Positions 27,322-37,534 of a stretch of 64,000 bases of DNA are shown here, piece after piece. Position numbers and translations under genes: made by a program. Every line of letters begins with the position of its first letter. The first letter of the stretch is position 1. The stretch is taken from positions 25,995 to 89,994 of the forward strand of contig MEDY01000075.1 of the NCBI GenBank assembly GCA_001724265.1, given 5' to 3'. The notes below the pieces were generated by a model, which ran no database searches, had not been told where the DNA came from, and saw only the letters and a list, made by a program, of their open reading frames with translations. The DNA comes from Rhizaria sp. SCN 62-66. Lineage: Eukaryota > Rhizaria, unplaced.

Positions 27322-28832
27322 ATGTTGTGTCTTGCGCCCATTAGCTTTCCCCACATCCATGTCGTTTCCACGTTTGTTTTCCTCGTCGCTGTGTTTGTCG
27401 CGGCCGCACATGCGGCCCCCGTGACGTGGGCTGGTAGTTTCTACGCCAGCTCGTTCGTCGCTGGCCAAACCGTCACTCTCACCGCAACCGTGCGCCCCAA
27501 CTCTGGCGCGGTCAACTTGAACTCTGGCGACACCGTTGCCATGCGTCTCACGGACTCCTGGGCGACTGGAAACACGAACGCAGCGTGCAAGCTGAGCAAG
27601 CAGACCCGCAGCTACGATTTGAGCTCTGGCTTCTACGCGGCTGGAACGAGCATCAACGAGCTGGTTCCCGACGAGGAGGACCGCATGATTGGTGTCACCC
27701 TCAGCAGCTCGTACAGCGCGTCTGCTACAGAGTACACGAACCTTATCTGCCGTGTCACACTGCCCGCCACGGCGGGCGAGACCGATCTTGTCGTTAGCGC
27801 CGGCTCAAGCTCCCCGTTTGACGACCTTTACATCGGGCCCCTGACCGTGACCACGGTCGAGACGGAGCCGGACACGCCGGTCGCTCAGTACTTGATGTAT
27901 TTTTCCACAAAGTCCCTACCGACCAAGAAGTTCAAAGCTCTTGTGACCGAGTTTTTCAGCAACATGCAGAACACGGCCGGTATCCCGCTCTCTATCGCCG
28001 CGGGTATCAATTTCGCTCAGTACTTCCCCGACGGCGCGCCCCGCGCTCTGTCTGACCGCGCCGCGCGCGAGGCTAAGGCTGCCACTGCGCTCGGCATTAC
28101 CCCGCGCGGCGCCTCCATCGCCGCTAGTGAAGATAAGAATACGCTCGTGATCTCCGTTCTGGTCACGCCGTCGATGGATTTCACTGTGGCGCAGATAATA
28201 TCCGCGATGAACACCGATGACTTCGTCATTGCCGTCAACAAACTTGCGGCCAGTATCAAGGGCGAGCTTGCCGATGCAAACGCGTATACTGGGACGTTGC
28301 GTGCGACGTGCCACGATGGCGTGAAGGATGGCGACGAGACTGATGTCGACTGCGGCGGTGTCGAATGCTACGCGTGCACTCTCACAGAGACTTGCAAGGT
28401 AAGTATACTCATCTTCTCGCAACTTATCCTACTTTTTGCGCTTATGTGCCGAGAATCTTTAATTTCGGCAAGACTGCTGGCTCAATAAGCAAAGCAATCT
28501 GAGTAACGTAATGCATGTTGACTACATCTGTCTCGCGTATCTTTGAATGTCGCGAATTACGAAAAATTGTCCTATATGATAAGCTGCGTTGCACTTATTT
28601 TCCTTAGAACCTGTACAAAACCACTAACGTATAGTATGCTATTATTTGGTTGTGGCCTCACAAAATGTTTTCGCTTGTTCTGTTCTTGCTACAGGCTGAT
28701 AGCGACTGCTGGACTGCGGATTGCGATGACTCCCTGAAGTGCGCAAACACTTCCCCTGCAGGACCTGCGGCCACTGCTGCGCTTGCTACCGCCGTGTTTG
28801 CCGCTCTTGTTGCCATCTTCTACGGTCTCTAA
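27322..28832 (+). CDS. Secreted, probably GPI-anchored surface protein with Cys-rich DGxxDGDETDVDCGG motif
   Basis: Exons 27322-28398 and 28695-28832 (donor GTAAGT) encode 404 residues, TAA stop. The first 33 residues are a signal peptide with hydrophobic core VVSTFVFLVAVFVAAAHA, cleavage likely before APVTW. The ectodomain looks beta-rich (Thr/Ser/Val strands, ~35-180), followed by a mixed domain (~200-345). Then comes a Cys-rich segment, CHDGVKDGDETDVDCGG with six further Cys, a motif seen in extracellular proteins of many microbes. The C terminus is a small-residue spacer (NTSPAGPA) followed by a hydrophobic tail (ALATAVFAALVAIFYGL) with no cytoplasmic part, the layout of a GPI-attachment signal. 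Function unknown; a cell-coat role is inferred. ATG 27322 is preferred as it places the signal core at residues ~16-31. Confidence 0.7.
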
Positions 28833-30084
28833 GTTAAATATGACTCTTAGTTACTCCAGAAGTAGTTGGTTTTACAACTCCAGTTTTGTCGCAACGGCGC
28901 AATGTGTGTCGTATCGTGATTTTGTTTCTCTTGCTTCTTTTTTTAATTTACCGTACACCTGTGCTTGTCTCACATTGTTCTTTAAGTTTTTTTCGAACCT
29001 GCATCTTGATTAACTTACACCAATGCTGTTGTTCCTGTTCCTGAAGCCGTGCATCGTGCTTATCAACAACACTCTGAGGATTTAATCCTTGACGAAGTTT
29101 TTATCAGTGTTGGGTGCATTTTGATTCATTAATACATTGCATTTAATTGCTCCAATGCATTGAAGCAGTCCAAAATAAACACCTCGATAGTTTTACTGTG
29201 CGGTGGCACCAATCAATACTCTTCTCCTATTACAAGGGACAAAAAATCCGAACCGCGGGACATAATATCCGTACTTTGGCCTCATACACTCAGTTTTTTC
29301 TTCGTTCTCTTTGATGGCTTCAGTGCGCAAAAGTGTTTAAATCTGTTTCTGAAAATTAACGTCGTTCGTTTATCAAGTGAATAAAATATATAAAATATTG
29401 AAATGTACTATATACGTTTCAACAAGTCTTCCCTTCTAGATATCTTCATAAACACCTCATGAGTCTGATTCAGCTCTCTCGATGACTTCCTGAGGTGAGT
29501 CCCAACGACTTTTTGAAGTTTAACACGCTTATATCTTTGCATCTTCACAAAAAGTAGTAATATATGATGTAAACAAATGTTTTATATTCTCTATACACTT
29601 TTTATCTGCATAAAAACTTAAAGATTATGATGAAAGTGGCAAAACAAGAGGATCTAAAGGCGGCTCGGCGAAAATTCCAAATCTACATAGTGAAAAAATA
29701 AATTGAATAGATGTAACAATTGTGTGACCATAGCTATGCATAAACGCCACAAACGATTTTTTTCACGAGATTTCTTTCACTAATCTCCAGAAGTAGCATC
29801 AGTCAAAGAAATGATCATATTCACTGCAACATGTATTCAAAAATCCAGTATTCAAAAATTCATACTAGGCGAGTATATATTTCTCAAATAATATAATATA
29901 TCATGTCTTCACTATATAATACGTCATATGCCAAGACCAACCTAAGTTGCAGTCATCCAGTAAAACAAAGTTGAATGATGAGGAACTTCCTAATCGCAGC
30001 CACTCGTCACATTCTTGACACATTCTCTCCATAGAAAAAGTATTTTGGTCTCATATACAACAGAAGGCACTGCGACTTAACTTG
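28833..30084. other. Convergent AT-rich spacer
   Basis: 1,252 bases between the converging surface-protein and ABC genes. Very AT-rich; contains a short imperfect duplication of ATTCAAAAAT at about 29838-29862. No gene or RNA supported. Confidence 0.5.
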
Positions 30085-31551
30085 TTAGATGACCGTGGCT
30101 TGATTTCCCGCGGCCGGCACAGGCCTGAGCGCGCCATAGTAGTGGTTCGCATCCCTGACCTCCGTCACACCGCCGGCCTGCGCCCGCAGCCTCTCTGTCT
30201 CAACCGCGTCTTCCGCGATCAACTTGCGCAGCGCGGCGTCCTGAGCGTCGCGGGTGGCTTGCGGGATCGACGCGAGGCGCAGGATTTTACCGTCCATCAT
30301 GTGTACCACGCGGTGCGCGTAGTACTGGAGATCGTTGTCATGTGTTACCATGATGCAAGTAATGCCCTCGCGGCGGGACAGCTCAACCAGCAGACTGAGG
30401 ATGACACGCGAGCTCTTGGTGTCCAAATCGCCGGTCGGCTCATCAAGGAGCAGCACGTCCGGGCAGTTCGCGATGGCGCGCGCGATGGTGACGCGCTGTT
30501 GTTCGCCGCCTGACAGCTGCGACGGGAGGTGCAGCGACCGGCGCCCGATGCCGACTTGGTCGAGCAGGAACTGGGCGCGCGCGTCGATGTCGCTGCGGGA
30601 CAAACGGCCGTCGAGAATCATCGGCAGAGCGACGTTTTCGAGCGCTGTCATGGTCGAAATAAGGTTAAACTGCTGGAAGACGAAGCCTAAGTGGCGCAGA
30701 CGCAGCTTCGAGAACTCGTCGTCGGTGGTCGCGCTTGTGATGCGGCGCTGTGCGATGTACAGCTCACCCTTCGAGGGCCGGTCGATGGTGCCGAGGATGT
30801 TGAGCATCGAGGTCTTGCCGCCGCCCGACTTGCCGAGGATGACAATAAACTCGCCGCGGGCGATGGAGAGGTTCACGCCGCGCAGGGCGGGGACGCCGTC
30901 GAGGCCGAGGAGGTAGGTTTTGTGTACGTTGACGGCCCGGATGACGACGTCTTCGGGGTTAGGGATGATGATCCCGTCACTGTTACGCGTGAAATCACCC
31001 CCACCCTGTTGCTGCTGCTATTGTTGGCGGCCCTGGCTCTGGGCCTGTTGGGAGGAGATGTGGGGCAGCTGGAGAGCGGGGTTGAGGCGGGAATCGTTGT
31101 TGAGCAGAGCTGAGCCGACGCCAGAGCACGAGCCGATGTTGCTGTTGTTGTTATTGTTGTTGTTCAGAGCGTAGGCGGAGAAGGAGGAGGAGACGTTACC
31201 GTTGTTGTTGCGCGGGCTGTTGTCGTCCTCCTCGAGAAGCTCCGACTCCTCCAGGGTGTTGGCGGCGTTGTTATTGTTGGTCTCGTCAGGGTGGACCTGG
31301 GATGGAGACTTGCTGCGGCGGCGGCCACTGTTGCTGTTAGGTGCTGTTGAAGCGTCTGCGAGCAAGTCCGGCGACGGCTGGACGGAGCGGAGAGGCGCGC
31401 TGCCCGTCGTCGTGGTCACGTCAGCGCCACCAGCGTTGTTGTTGTTCGCGGCGGAGGCAGAGGGGGGGAGGTTCGAGTCCGATGAGAGGGAGGAAAGGGG
31501 GTAGAAGTCAAAACCGCCGGGCCCGGTCTGAGACGTGGGGATCTGGCTCAT
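30085..31551 (-). CDS. LolD/MacB-like ABC ATPase with in-frame UAG in its poly-Gln leader
   Basis: One uninterrupted frame from ATG 31551 to TAA 30085 (488 codons) except for TAG at codon 178 (31018-31020). The first ~190 residues are Asn/Ser/Gln-rich. The ABC domain is complete: A-loop Tyr in NVHKTYLLGL, Walker A GKSGGGKT (240-247), Q-loop GFVFQQFNLIS, signature LSGGEQQR (346-353), Walker B VLLLDEPTGDLD (366-377), switch MVTHD. Among ABC families it is closest in look to LolD/MacB-type export ATPases, which pair with separate membrane subunits; no permease is seen here. The first in-frame ATG after the TAG lies at codon 249, just past Walker A, so re-initiation could not make a working ATPase. 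Either UAG is read as an amino acid or the gene is dead; conservation of every motif favours the former. Confidence 0.85.
31018..31020 (-). other. In-frame TAG inside poly-Gln tract of ABC gene
   Basis: The coding strand reads CAA CAA TAG CAG CAG CAA CAG, so TAG replaces one Gln codon of a Gln run by a single C-to-T change. No GTA-type donor lies just upstream and no pyrimidine tract precedes possible acceptors, so an intron is unlikely. Confidence 0.9.
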
Positions 31552-32347
31552 GGCTCACAGCGCACAGCAACACGAAACGGGGGGCGAGGTGTGGTACGTG
31601 TAATGCTTCGGGATGATGTGTGGTGGAACGGGGAACTGAGGCAGAGTGGGAGGAGGGAGGCGAGGGGAGAGTGGCGACGAGACAGGGCGTGTGAGTGATC
31701 CACAGCGATAGGCAATGGACTTCAAGAAATACAGATATCAAACAATAAGAGTATAGCAACAATGAAGTAATGTTACAACTGTAGTGGCTCTCTTAGCGGT
31801 CGAATATGCCCGGTATATATGAACGAAGATCCCCGCCACAAACTCCATTAATCGCCAAGCGATGCAACTCGACCCAGCCACAGCCACGGTCACGCATCAA
31901 ATCAGTCTTATAAAGCGCGCTTTTGGTAAGGACAGTGATCAGTATTCGAAGCAGGTTTTATTATGCTATCGTAGACAAGTCGGATGACAGACTTTCAAAT
32001 ATATTATTATCATTCAATCACATCACAGCGTATTATATATAACAAAAGCTCTCACACAACACTTTGAACGATCTCTCTTACAAACACAACTTAACTAGTA
32101 ACAACAAGGATAGGTACCCTACACTTGCGCAAACGTCGACACATACTTTTTTTTGTTTTTTGTTTCAATTGTTTTGTTTCAAAACTAAAGAAACAGTTAC
32201 AACACATACTTATATAAAAAATCAACAACAGGATGTCCGCACAAAGCAATATCCACAAAACAACCATTGAAGCAGCACATATTACGATGCCCTCGTTATC
32301 GAGAGACACATCTCATCTAAGGGTGCCTGAGCGAGAGGTACTTAGAT
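31552..32347. other. Intergenic region, ABC promoter side
   Basis: 796 bases between two minus-strand genes: GC-richer near the ABC start, AT-rich beyond 31940. No ORF with coding bias, no RNA gene. Confidence 0.4.
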
Positions 32348-35300
32348 TTAGAGCTCGCTGAGGTCGCCCTCATCCATGCCGAGCGAATGCATCATGCCCC
32401 GGCCAAACGCCACTTCCCCCGTCTTGCTACTATGGCTGTGGCGCTCGTCCTCCTCCTCAGCCTCCCGCTGCCGCTGCCGCTGCTGCTGCTGCAGCTGTAG
32501 CTCACGCTCACGCAGTTCACGGTCAAACTGAGCCTTTTCCTCCGCCGCCGCAGCCGCCAGCGCGGCGTCCCCGGTCTTGGCTGCCGTCTCAGCCTTGAGA
32601 GTGGTGAGCGCCAACGCGGCGTCGCGCTTCGCGCGCTCTTTGACGCGCTCCATCCACGCGCCCCCCGACCCCGGCTTAACTTTATCCGAGGCTGCTGTTG
32701 AGTCAGCAGAGTTGCCGTGGCTGGGCGAGTGCGTGGTCGAGGTGGACAGCGCGGCCGGAGTCGCGTCTTCACGGAGACGGTGGGTTTGGAAATGCAGTGC
32801 GTCGTCCAGCGTGAGCGCAGAGAGCTCGGGGGCAGCGCACCCCATGAAGACACGCCAGTTACTCATGACACCGAGGTCAAAGGGGTTGGAATATAAGCCG
32901 TCTTGCGCGAGGTAGGAGTAACGGCCACGGTTGATCGACTCGTTTGTGGTGAGATTACTGTTGATTTGGCCGAAATGCTGTACCGCGAGCGCAGTCACAA
33001 GCGCACTGTGTCAAATATGTTCGAATCATACGTTACAAAGCAGTGTTGTGGCAAATAATAAATTAATAAACGTGAGTTTAGAGTCCAAAGATAGAGTCAT
33101 GGAAATGTAAAAATAAGGTTGACGATAGTTGAAGAGGTATTTCACATTATAACACAACTTTAGGATTATAGATCGGGTATATAGATATATATGTTGTAAT
33201 TCTTGAATAAAGATGCTGCGTACAGGTAGATGACGTGGTGGTAGACCCACAGCGTAAGCAGTGGCCGCGCCACCGCCGCCGTCAGCCAACCCACTGGCAG
33301 ACCGGCCGCGTCGGTCACGTGCATGAGGTACACCGTGTACAGAAGCGGGTAAATGAAGTTGACGCCGGCCATCGCCGTGCAGAACCAGAAGAAGGAGTTG
33401 TGGTTGCCCGCGCCGATGTCGGTTCCTAAAAAAGGGCAGTGGTGGTCGAACTGGGCGACGCACCGGTGGCACTTGGGGCAGTGCTTCGACCGCAGAGGAC
33501 GCACGATACGGCAGGTTGAGCAGAGCTGAGAGGTCGAGATCGTGAGGGAGTCGTTGTTGGCGACAGGGGAGGACATCTTGAGAGTTGCCATCGTCGTCGC
33601 AAGGGACATCGTCTTGACGTAGCCACGGCTATTATTCCCATTAGTCCCGTCATTGTTACCGGTGGTGGAGTTGAGAGTGTTCATCTCAATATCATCCTCG
33701 TTGTCCGAGATGTCGTTGCCGTTATTGCCGTTGGAGCCGCTGCCGAAGCCGGCATACTCGCCCCTGCTCGGTCCCCCCGAGCACAGCGCCAGAGCCCGGC
33801 CCCCGCAGTCGCCCGCGGCAGAGCGCAGAGCCAGCGCGGAGCCGACGGTGACAATGCCGCAGCGCGCGAGCACGCCGCCGTCGTCGCCGTCGCCGCCGGG
33901 GACGCGGGTGAGCGCGCAGTGGGCGAGCGAGCTGTGCGGGGCGATCGGGGCCAGAGCGGCCGTGGCCGGGGAGGCCAGAGCCACCGCCAGGGACGCCGAG
34001 GGGCCCGCGTTGGCGACGGGGGAGCCAAGCAGCGGGTAAGGGGACGCGAGGTTGAGGATGTCGCTGACGTCGTCGAGGTCGTCGTTGAGCGCGAAACCGG
34101 CTGACGCGGCGGCGGCGGAGGCCGAGGCGGCGGCGGCGGAGGGCGGGAGACCGAGCTCGTTGGGCGTCTGGAAGCTGTGGCCGAGTAAGGACGCGTACCG
34201 ACGCTGGTGGGCTTGGTCGAGCTTCACGGCGGCGATCACGCGGGGCTCGGGCGCGCCCAGGGCAGAGAGGTACAGGGCGTGGAGGCGGGAGAAGGAGGGA
34301 ACGCCCGCGGTCGGCGCAGACCACGGCACCAGACCACCTAAGAGTTATAATGCAAAGATTGGAAAGTCAATTATCAAAAAGAAAAAGTTATGAAAAGTTG
34401 AAATTCAAGGAAATTATATCTTTTTGTTGATGTAGGAAGAATATATCAGTGAGAGAAGTGCTTTGTTGTTGGTTTCAGACGTACCAACCTCACCGATGAC
34501 GGTACGGAGCCAGAAGTAGATCGAGGCAGCAAGGAAAAAGATCAATACCAAGGCGCCCTTGGCGTTATAGGAGAAAATATTGCCAAATTGCGTAAAAGTG
34601 ATCAAGGTGCCAGATGTGTAGAGGACAAACGTCCACATCACCAGCGGGCCACGGCAGTACTAAAAAGCAAGCATATTTTACATCATGAAAAAGAAATAAA
34701 GATGAACGTGAGCAAAACAAAAATGTAATATATACATAGAAAACTACACGAAGACGGCACAACTAAATTGAAATTTCGATTAAGTAACATCTTGGTATAT
34801 AAAAAAATTCATTTCGTAAGCAAGAGACAGAAAACGACGCACCTCGACCAAGTCGCCAATCTTGCCGACAAAGCCACAGAGCAGATCCCTCTGAATCCAC
34901 TGCCAGCGGCGCATGACGGCCGCGTTAGTCTCGCACGCCTTGTACTTCTTGCGGTAGAACTCGTACTCTTCGCGCTGCGCACGCGTGGCGCAAAACTCCA
35001 TGGGAGTCATTTTAGCCTTGTTTTTGTGGTCGAGCATGGGCATGAAAGCAGCGTTCTCGAGGTAGACCTTGACGGTGTCGATGTTGCCCTGTCCGAAGGC
35101 CCAGTGAAGCGCAAGGCAGCTGTCGTCGTCCTCAATCCAGGGGTCGGCGCCGTTGGCAAGCAGCCACTCAACAGCACGCGTGTGGCCGGCGTACGAGGAC
35201 CAGTGTAAGGGGGATTTCCGCTTAGAGTCGAGCGCGTTGATGTTGGCGCCACGAAGGAGGCAGATGTCCATGAGGAGGGTTTGGCCGCGCTCGGCGGCGT

Positions 35301-36700
35301 GGTGAAGCGGCTGCAGACCAACCTGTCGATATGAAATGTTGTCAGATGTGTCAACCACAGAAGAGTGAGTGCGTGGAAACAACAGCAAACAGTTTATAAA
35401 TACTCTTAAAATAGATTGACAATACTTTTAATATTTTCGAATAAATTGTTTTGTTATGTTATGATGACTATAGATATTTGTACGTACTTGGTCGCGCGCG
35501 AGGGGGTCGGCGCCGCGCTCGAGCAGCAGGAGCGCCACAGCCACCCCTTCCGTCTTGCACGCCCACATCAACGGCGTCTCACCACGCACGTTGCGGATGT
35601 CCACCTCCGCACCCGCGCGCAGCAGCACGTCGACGATGGCGGCGTTAGCGCGGTAACACGCGTGATGCAGAGCAGAGTGCTCTCCGGCGGCGTCGAACTG
35701 GTTGGGGGACACGCCCATCGACAGCATGCGCTGCACGTCGAGAACGTTGTCGCGGAACACAGCGCCCGTCAGAGTCTGCTCGGCGCAGAGACGCGCAACC
35801 TAGAGAATACATGCGTGCAATTTAAACAAAAAGCGAAAAAAAGAGGTATTGAGCCAAAAAGTGAGAAGTTGGCGTTTTTTTAAATAATAAAGATTTCAAG
35901 CAAACAAGTTCATTGTTTGCTGCTACTGGAACACAATGAATGAGTGGATGAATGAATGAATGACATACCTGGTCGTCGACAGCCTGGTTGTGCTGCGCAA
36001 CACGCTCGTTGGCGGCCTTGATCGCGGCGGCCATATCAGCCTCCTCTTTACAGGCCGCAGAGTTACAGTCCTTGCCCTCACCGCAGCCCTTGGCAGCGCT
36101 GGCCATGTCGCTGGCGCTGGCGCCGTGGCTGTGGCCGTGACCGTGGTCGTCGTGGTCGCCGTCGGCGCCGCAGTCGTGGCCGTGGCCGGGGCCAGGGGAG
36201 CGGAGCTGGGCGGCGAGGGCTTCCTCTGCCGCAGCCTCAGTGCCAGCAGCGTTGTGACTCTCCTGGTTCCCCACCCCCGCATGGTTACTACGGGAGTTGT
36301 TCAGGGGCGCGGCCTCGAGATCGTCGTCGTCGTCATGCGCGTGGCCGTGACCGTGACCGTAAGCAGTGGCGGCGGCAGTGGCAGCGGCGGGCTTGGAGCT
36401 GGCGGGCGCGGGGGCCGCAGCGGTCTTGGCTTCAGCTTCCATGGCAGCGAGCGCGGCTAGATAGAAAATAGAGAAATTAACAAAAGTCAGAGTCACAAGA
36501 GCAATTAAGTAAAAATTTAAGAATAAAAACTCACGTAATATAGGAATACAAACATCGTTTCAAGAAGGGCGATAATTTGAGAGAGATATTGTTCGTTTTG
36601 TGGGGGACGCACCGGCAAACTCGTCGTCGCTTTCGGGGGCGAGCGTTGAGCTCTGTTGGAGTGCTTGCTGACGCGCAAGCGCGGCGGCGTGACTCGACAT
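32348..36700 (-). CDS. Ankyrin-repeat DHHC palmitoyltransferase (Akr1/ZDHHC17 type)
   Basis: Seven exons: 36700-36613, 36456-35969, 35799-35488, 35322-34843, 34659-34485, 34337-33224 and 33005-32348 (donors GTGCGT, GTATGT, GTACGT, GTGCGT, GTACGT, GTACGC), 1,104 residues, TAA stop. Order: His/Asp-rich N terminus (GHGHGHAHDDDDD); ankyrin repeats ~195-400 (GEHSALHHACYRANAAIVDV, GETPLMWACK, GLQPLHHAAERGQTLLMD, KSPLHWSSYAGHTRAVEWL, CLALHWAFGQGN); two membrane helices in exon 5; a long Gly/Asn/Ala insertion; the zinc-binding Cys-rich domain with catalytic DHHC (KHCPKCHRCVAQFDHHCPF, ~800-818); two more helices; and a Gln/Glu-rich tail after NPFDLGVMSNW. It S-acylates proteins, probably at the Golgi. 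Odd: DHHC is followed by PF rather than the usual PW, and the helix 2 to DHHC loop is unusually long. Confidence 0.92.
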
Positions 36701-37534
36701 CGTGGGTAAGACGGTTGTCGAGGGTGGAACCGCTCTGAGGAGGCGCGGCGAGAGAAAACAGCAAGAGAGCGGGTGATAGCGTGGAAGTGGAGTGAGGAGT
36801 CAGGAAGTAACGGGGGTGGAGGTGAAAGAACGTGTGTTGCGAGACACCCTAAAGACAGTGCGATAAAAAAACACAGCAATCAAACTTTAAAAAGAGCCAT
36901 AAATACAAAAACATGGCCGCGACCCTCACTTAGTGCGACTAACTCGGGTTCCGGAGACGTGAGGAACGATGTTTGGACGGTGACCGAGCGGTGAGAAGAC
37001 GCGAACCGTGGTGCGGGAGGGATCACGAAGAGAGATATAGAAACACTCGCACAGAAATAACGATTTACCAAGCTATAGCCACTTGCGCGTTGGCTCTATT
37101 CTTCAAGCCCAGAATTCGATCCGCCGACGACCGAGCGCGATAGATTTGAATCTGTCTTCGCGTTTTTCGGGCTCCTCTCTGCTCCGTCGCTCTCGAGGGA
37201 CCAACACAGGAGACGCCTCCACCACAAATCGTTTCTGAAAGCATCTTCTGCGTTATTTCTCCAAGCAAAGAACGACTTTTTCAATTAAAATTGCGATACA
37301 TGGGGATTAAGATAAGCAAATTAGTCATATTTGTTAGTGTAGTCTCTTGACTGTCTTAATTTCATTCCTGGTGTTGATCAGCGCTATTTTTTCATCACGT
37401 GTGCGCCTTACCCCCCAAATCGAAATCACTTTCAGCGTGATTTCTCCACGCAAATCAACAAGTCCGAATAAAAATTAATGTATTTGCTAAATATGTGGTA
37501 TGGTCTAGATATTTTCATCAATACCGGCTTTTCA
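36701..37534. other. Intergenic region between DHHC gene and METTL16
   Basis: 834 bases between two minus-strand genes: DHHC promoter side (GC-moderate) and METTL16 3' side (AT-rich). No gene or RNA supported. Confidence 0.4.

Noticed and set aside
31466-31477. GGTTCGAGTCC resembling a tRNA B box
   Set aside because: Lies in the ABC coding region; no A box, cloverleaf or T run nearby.
30085-31551. Bacterial origin or contamination for the LolD-like ABC gene
   Set aside because: Asn/Gln homopolymers and base use match neighbouring eukaryotic genes, and LolD/MacB-like ATPases occur in other protists as far as I know.
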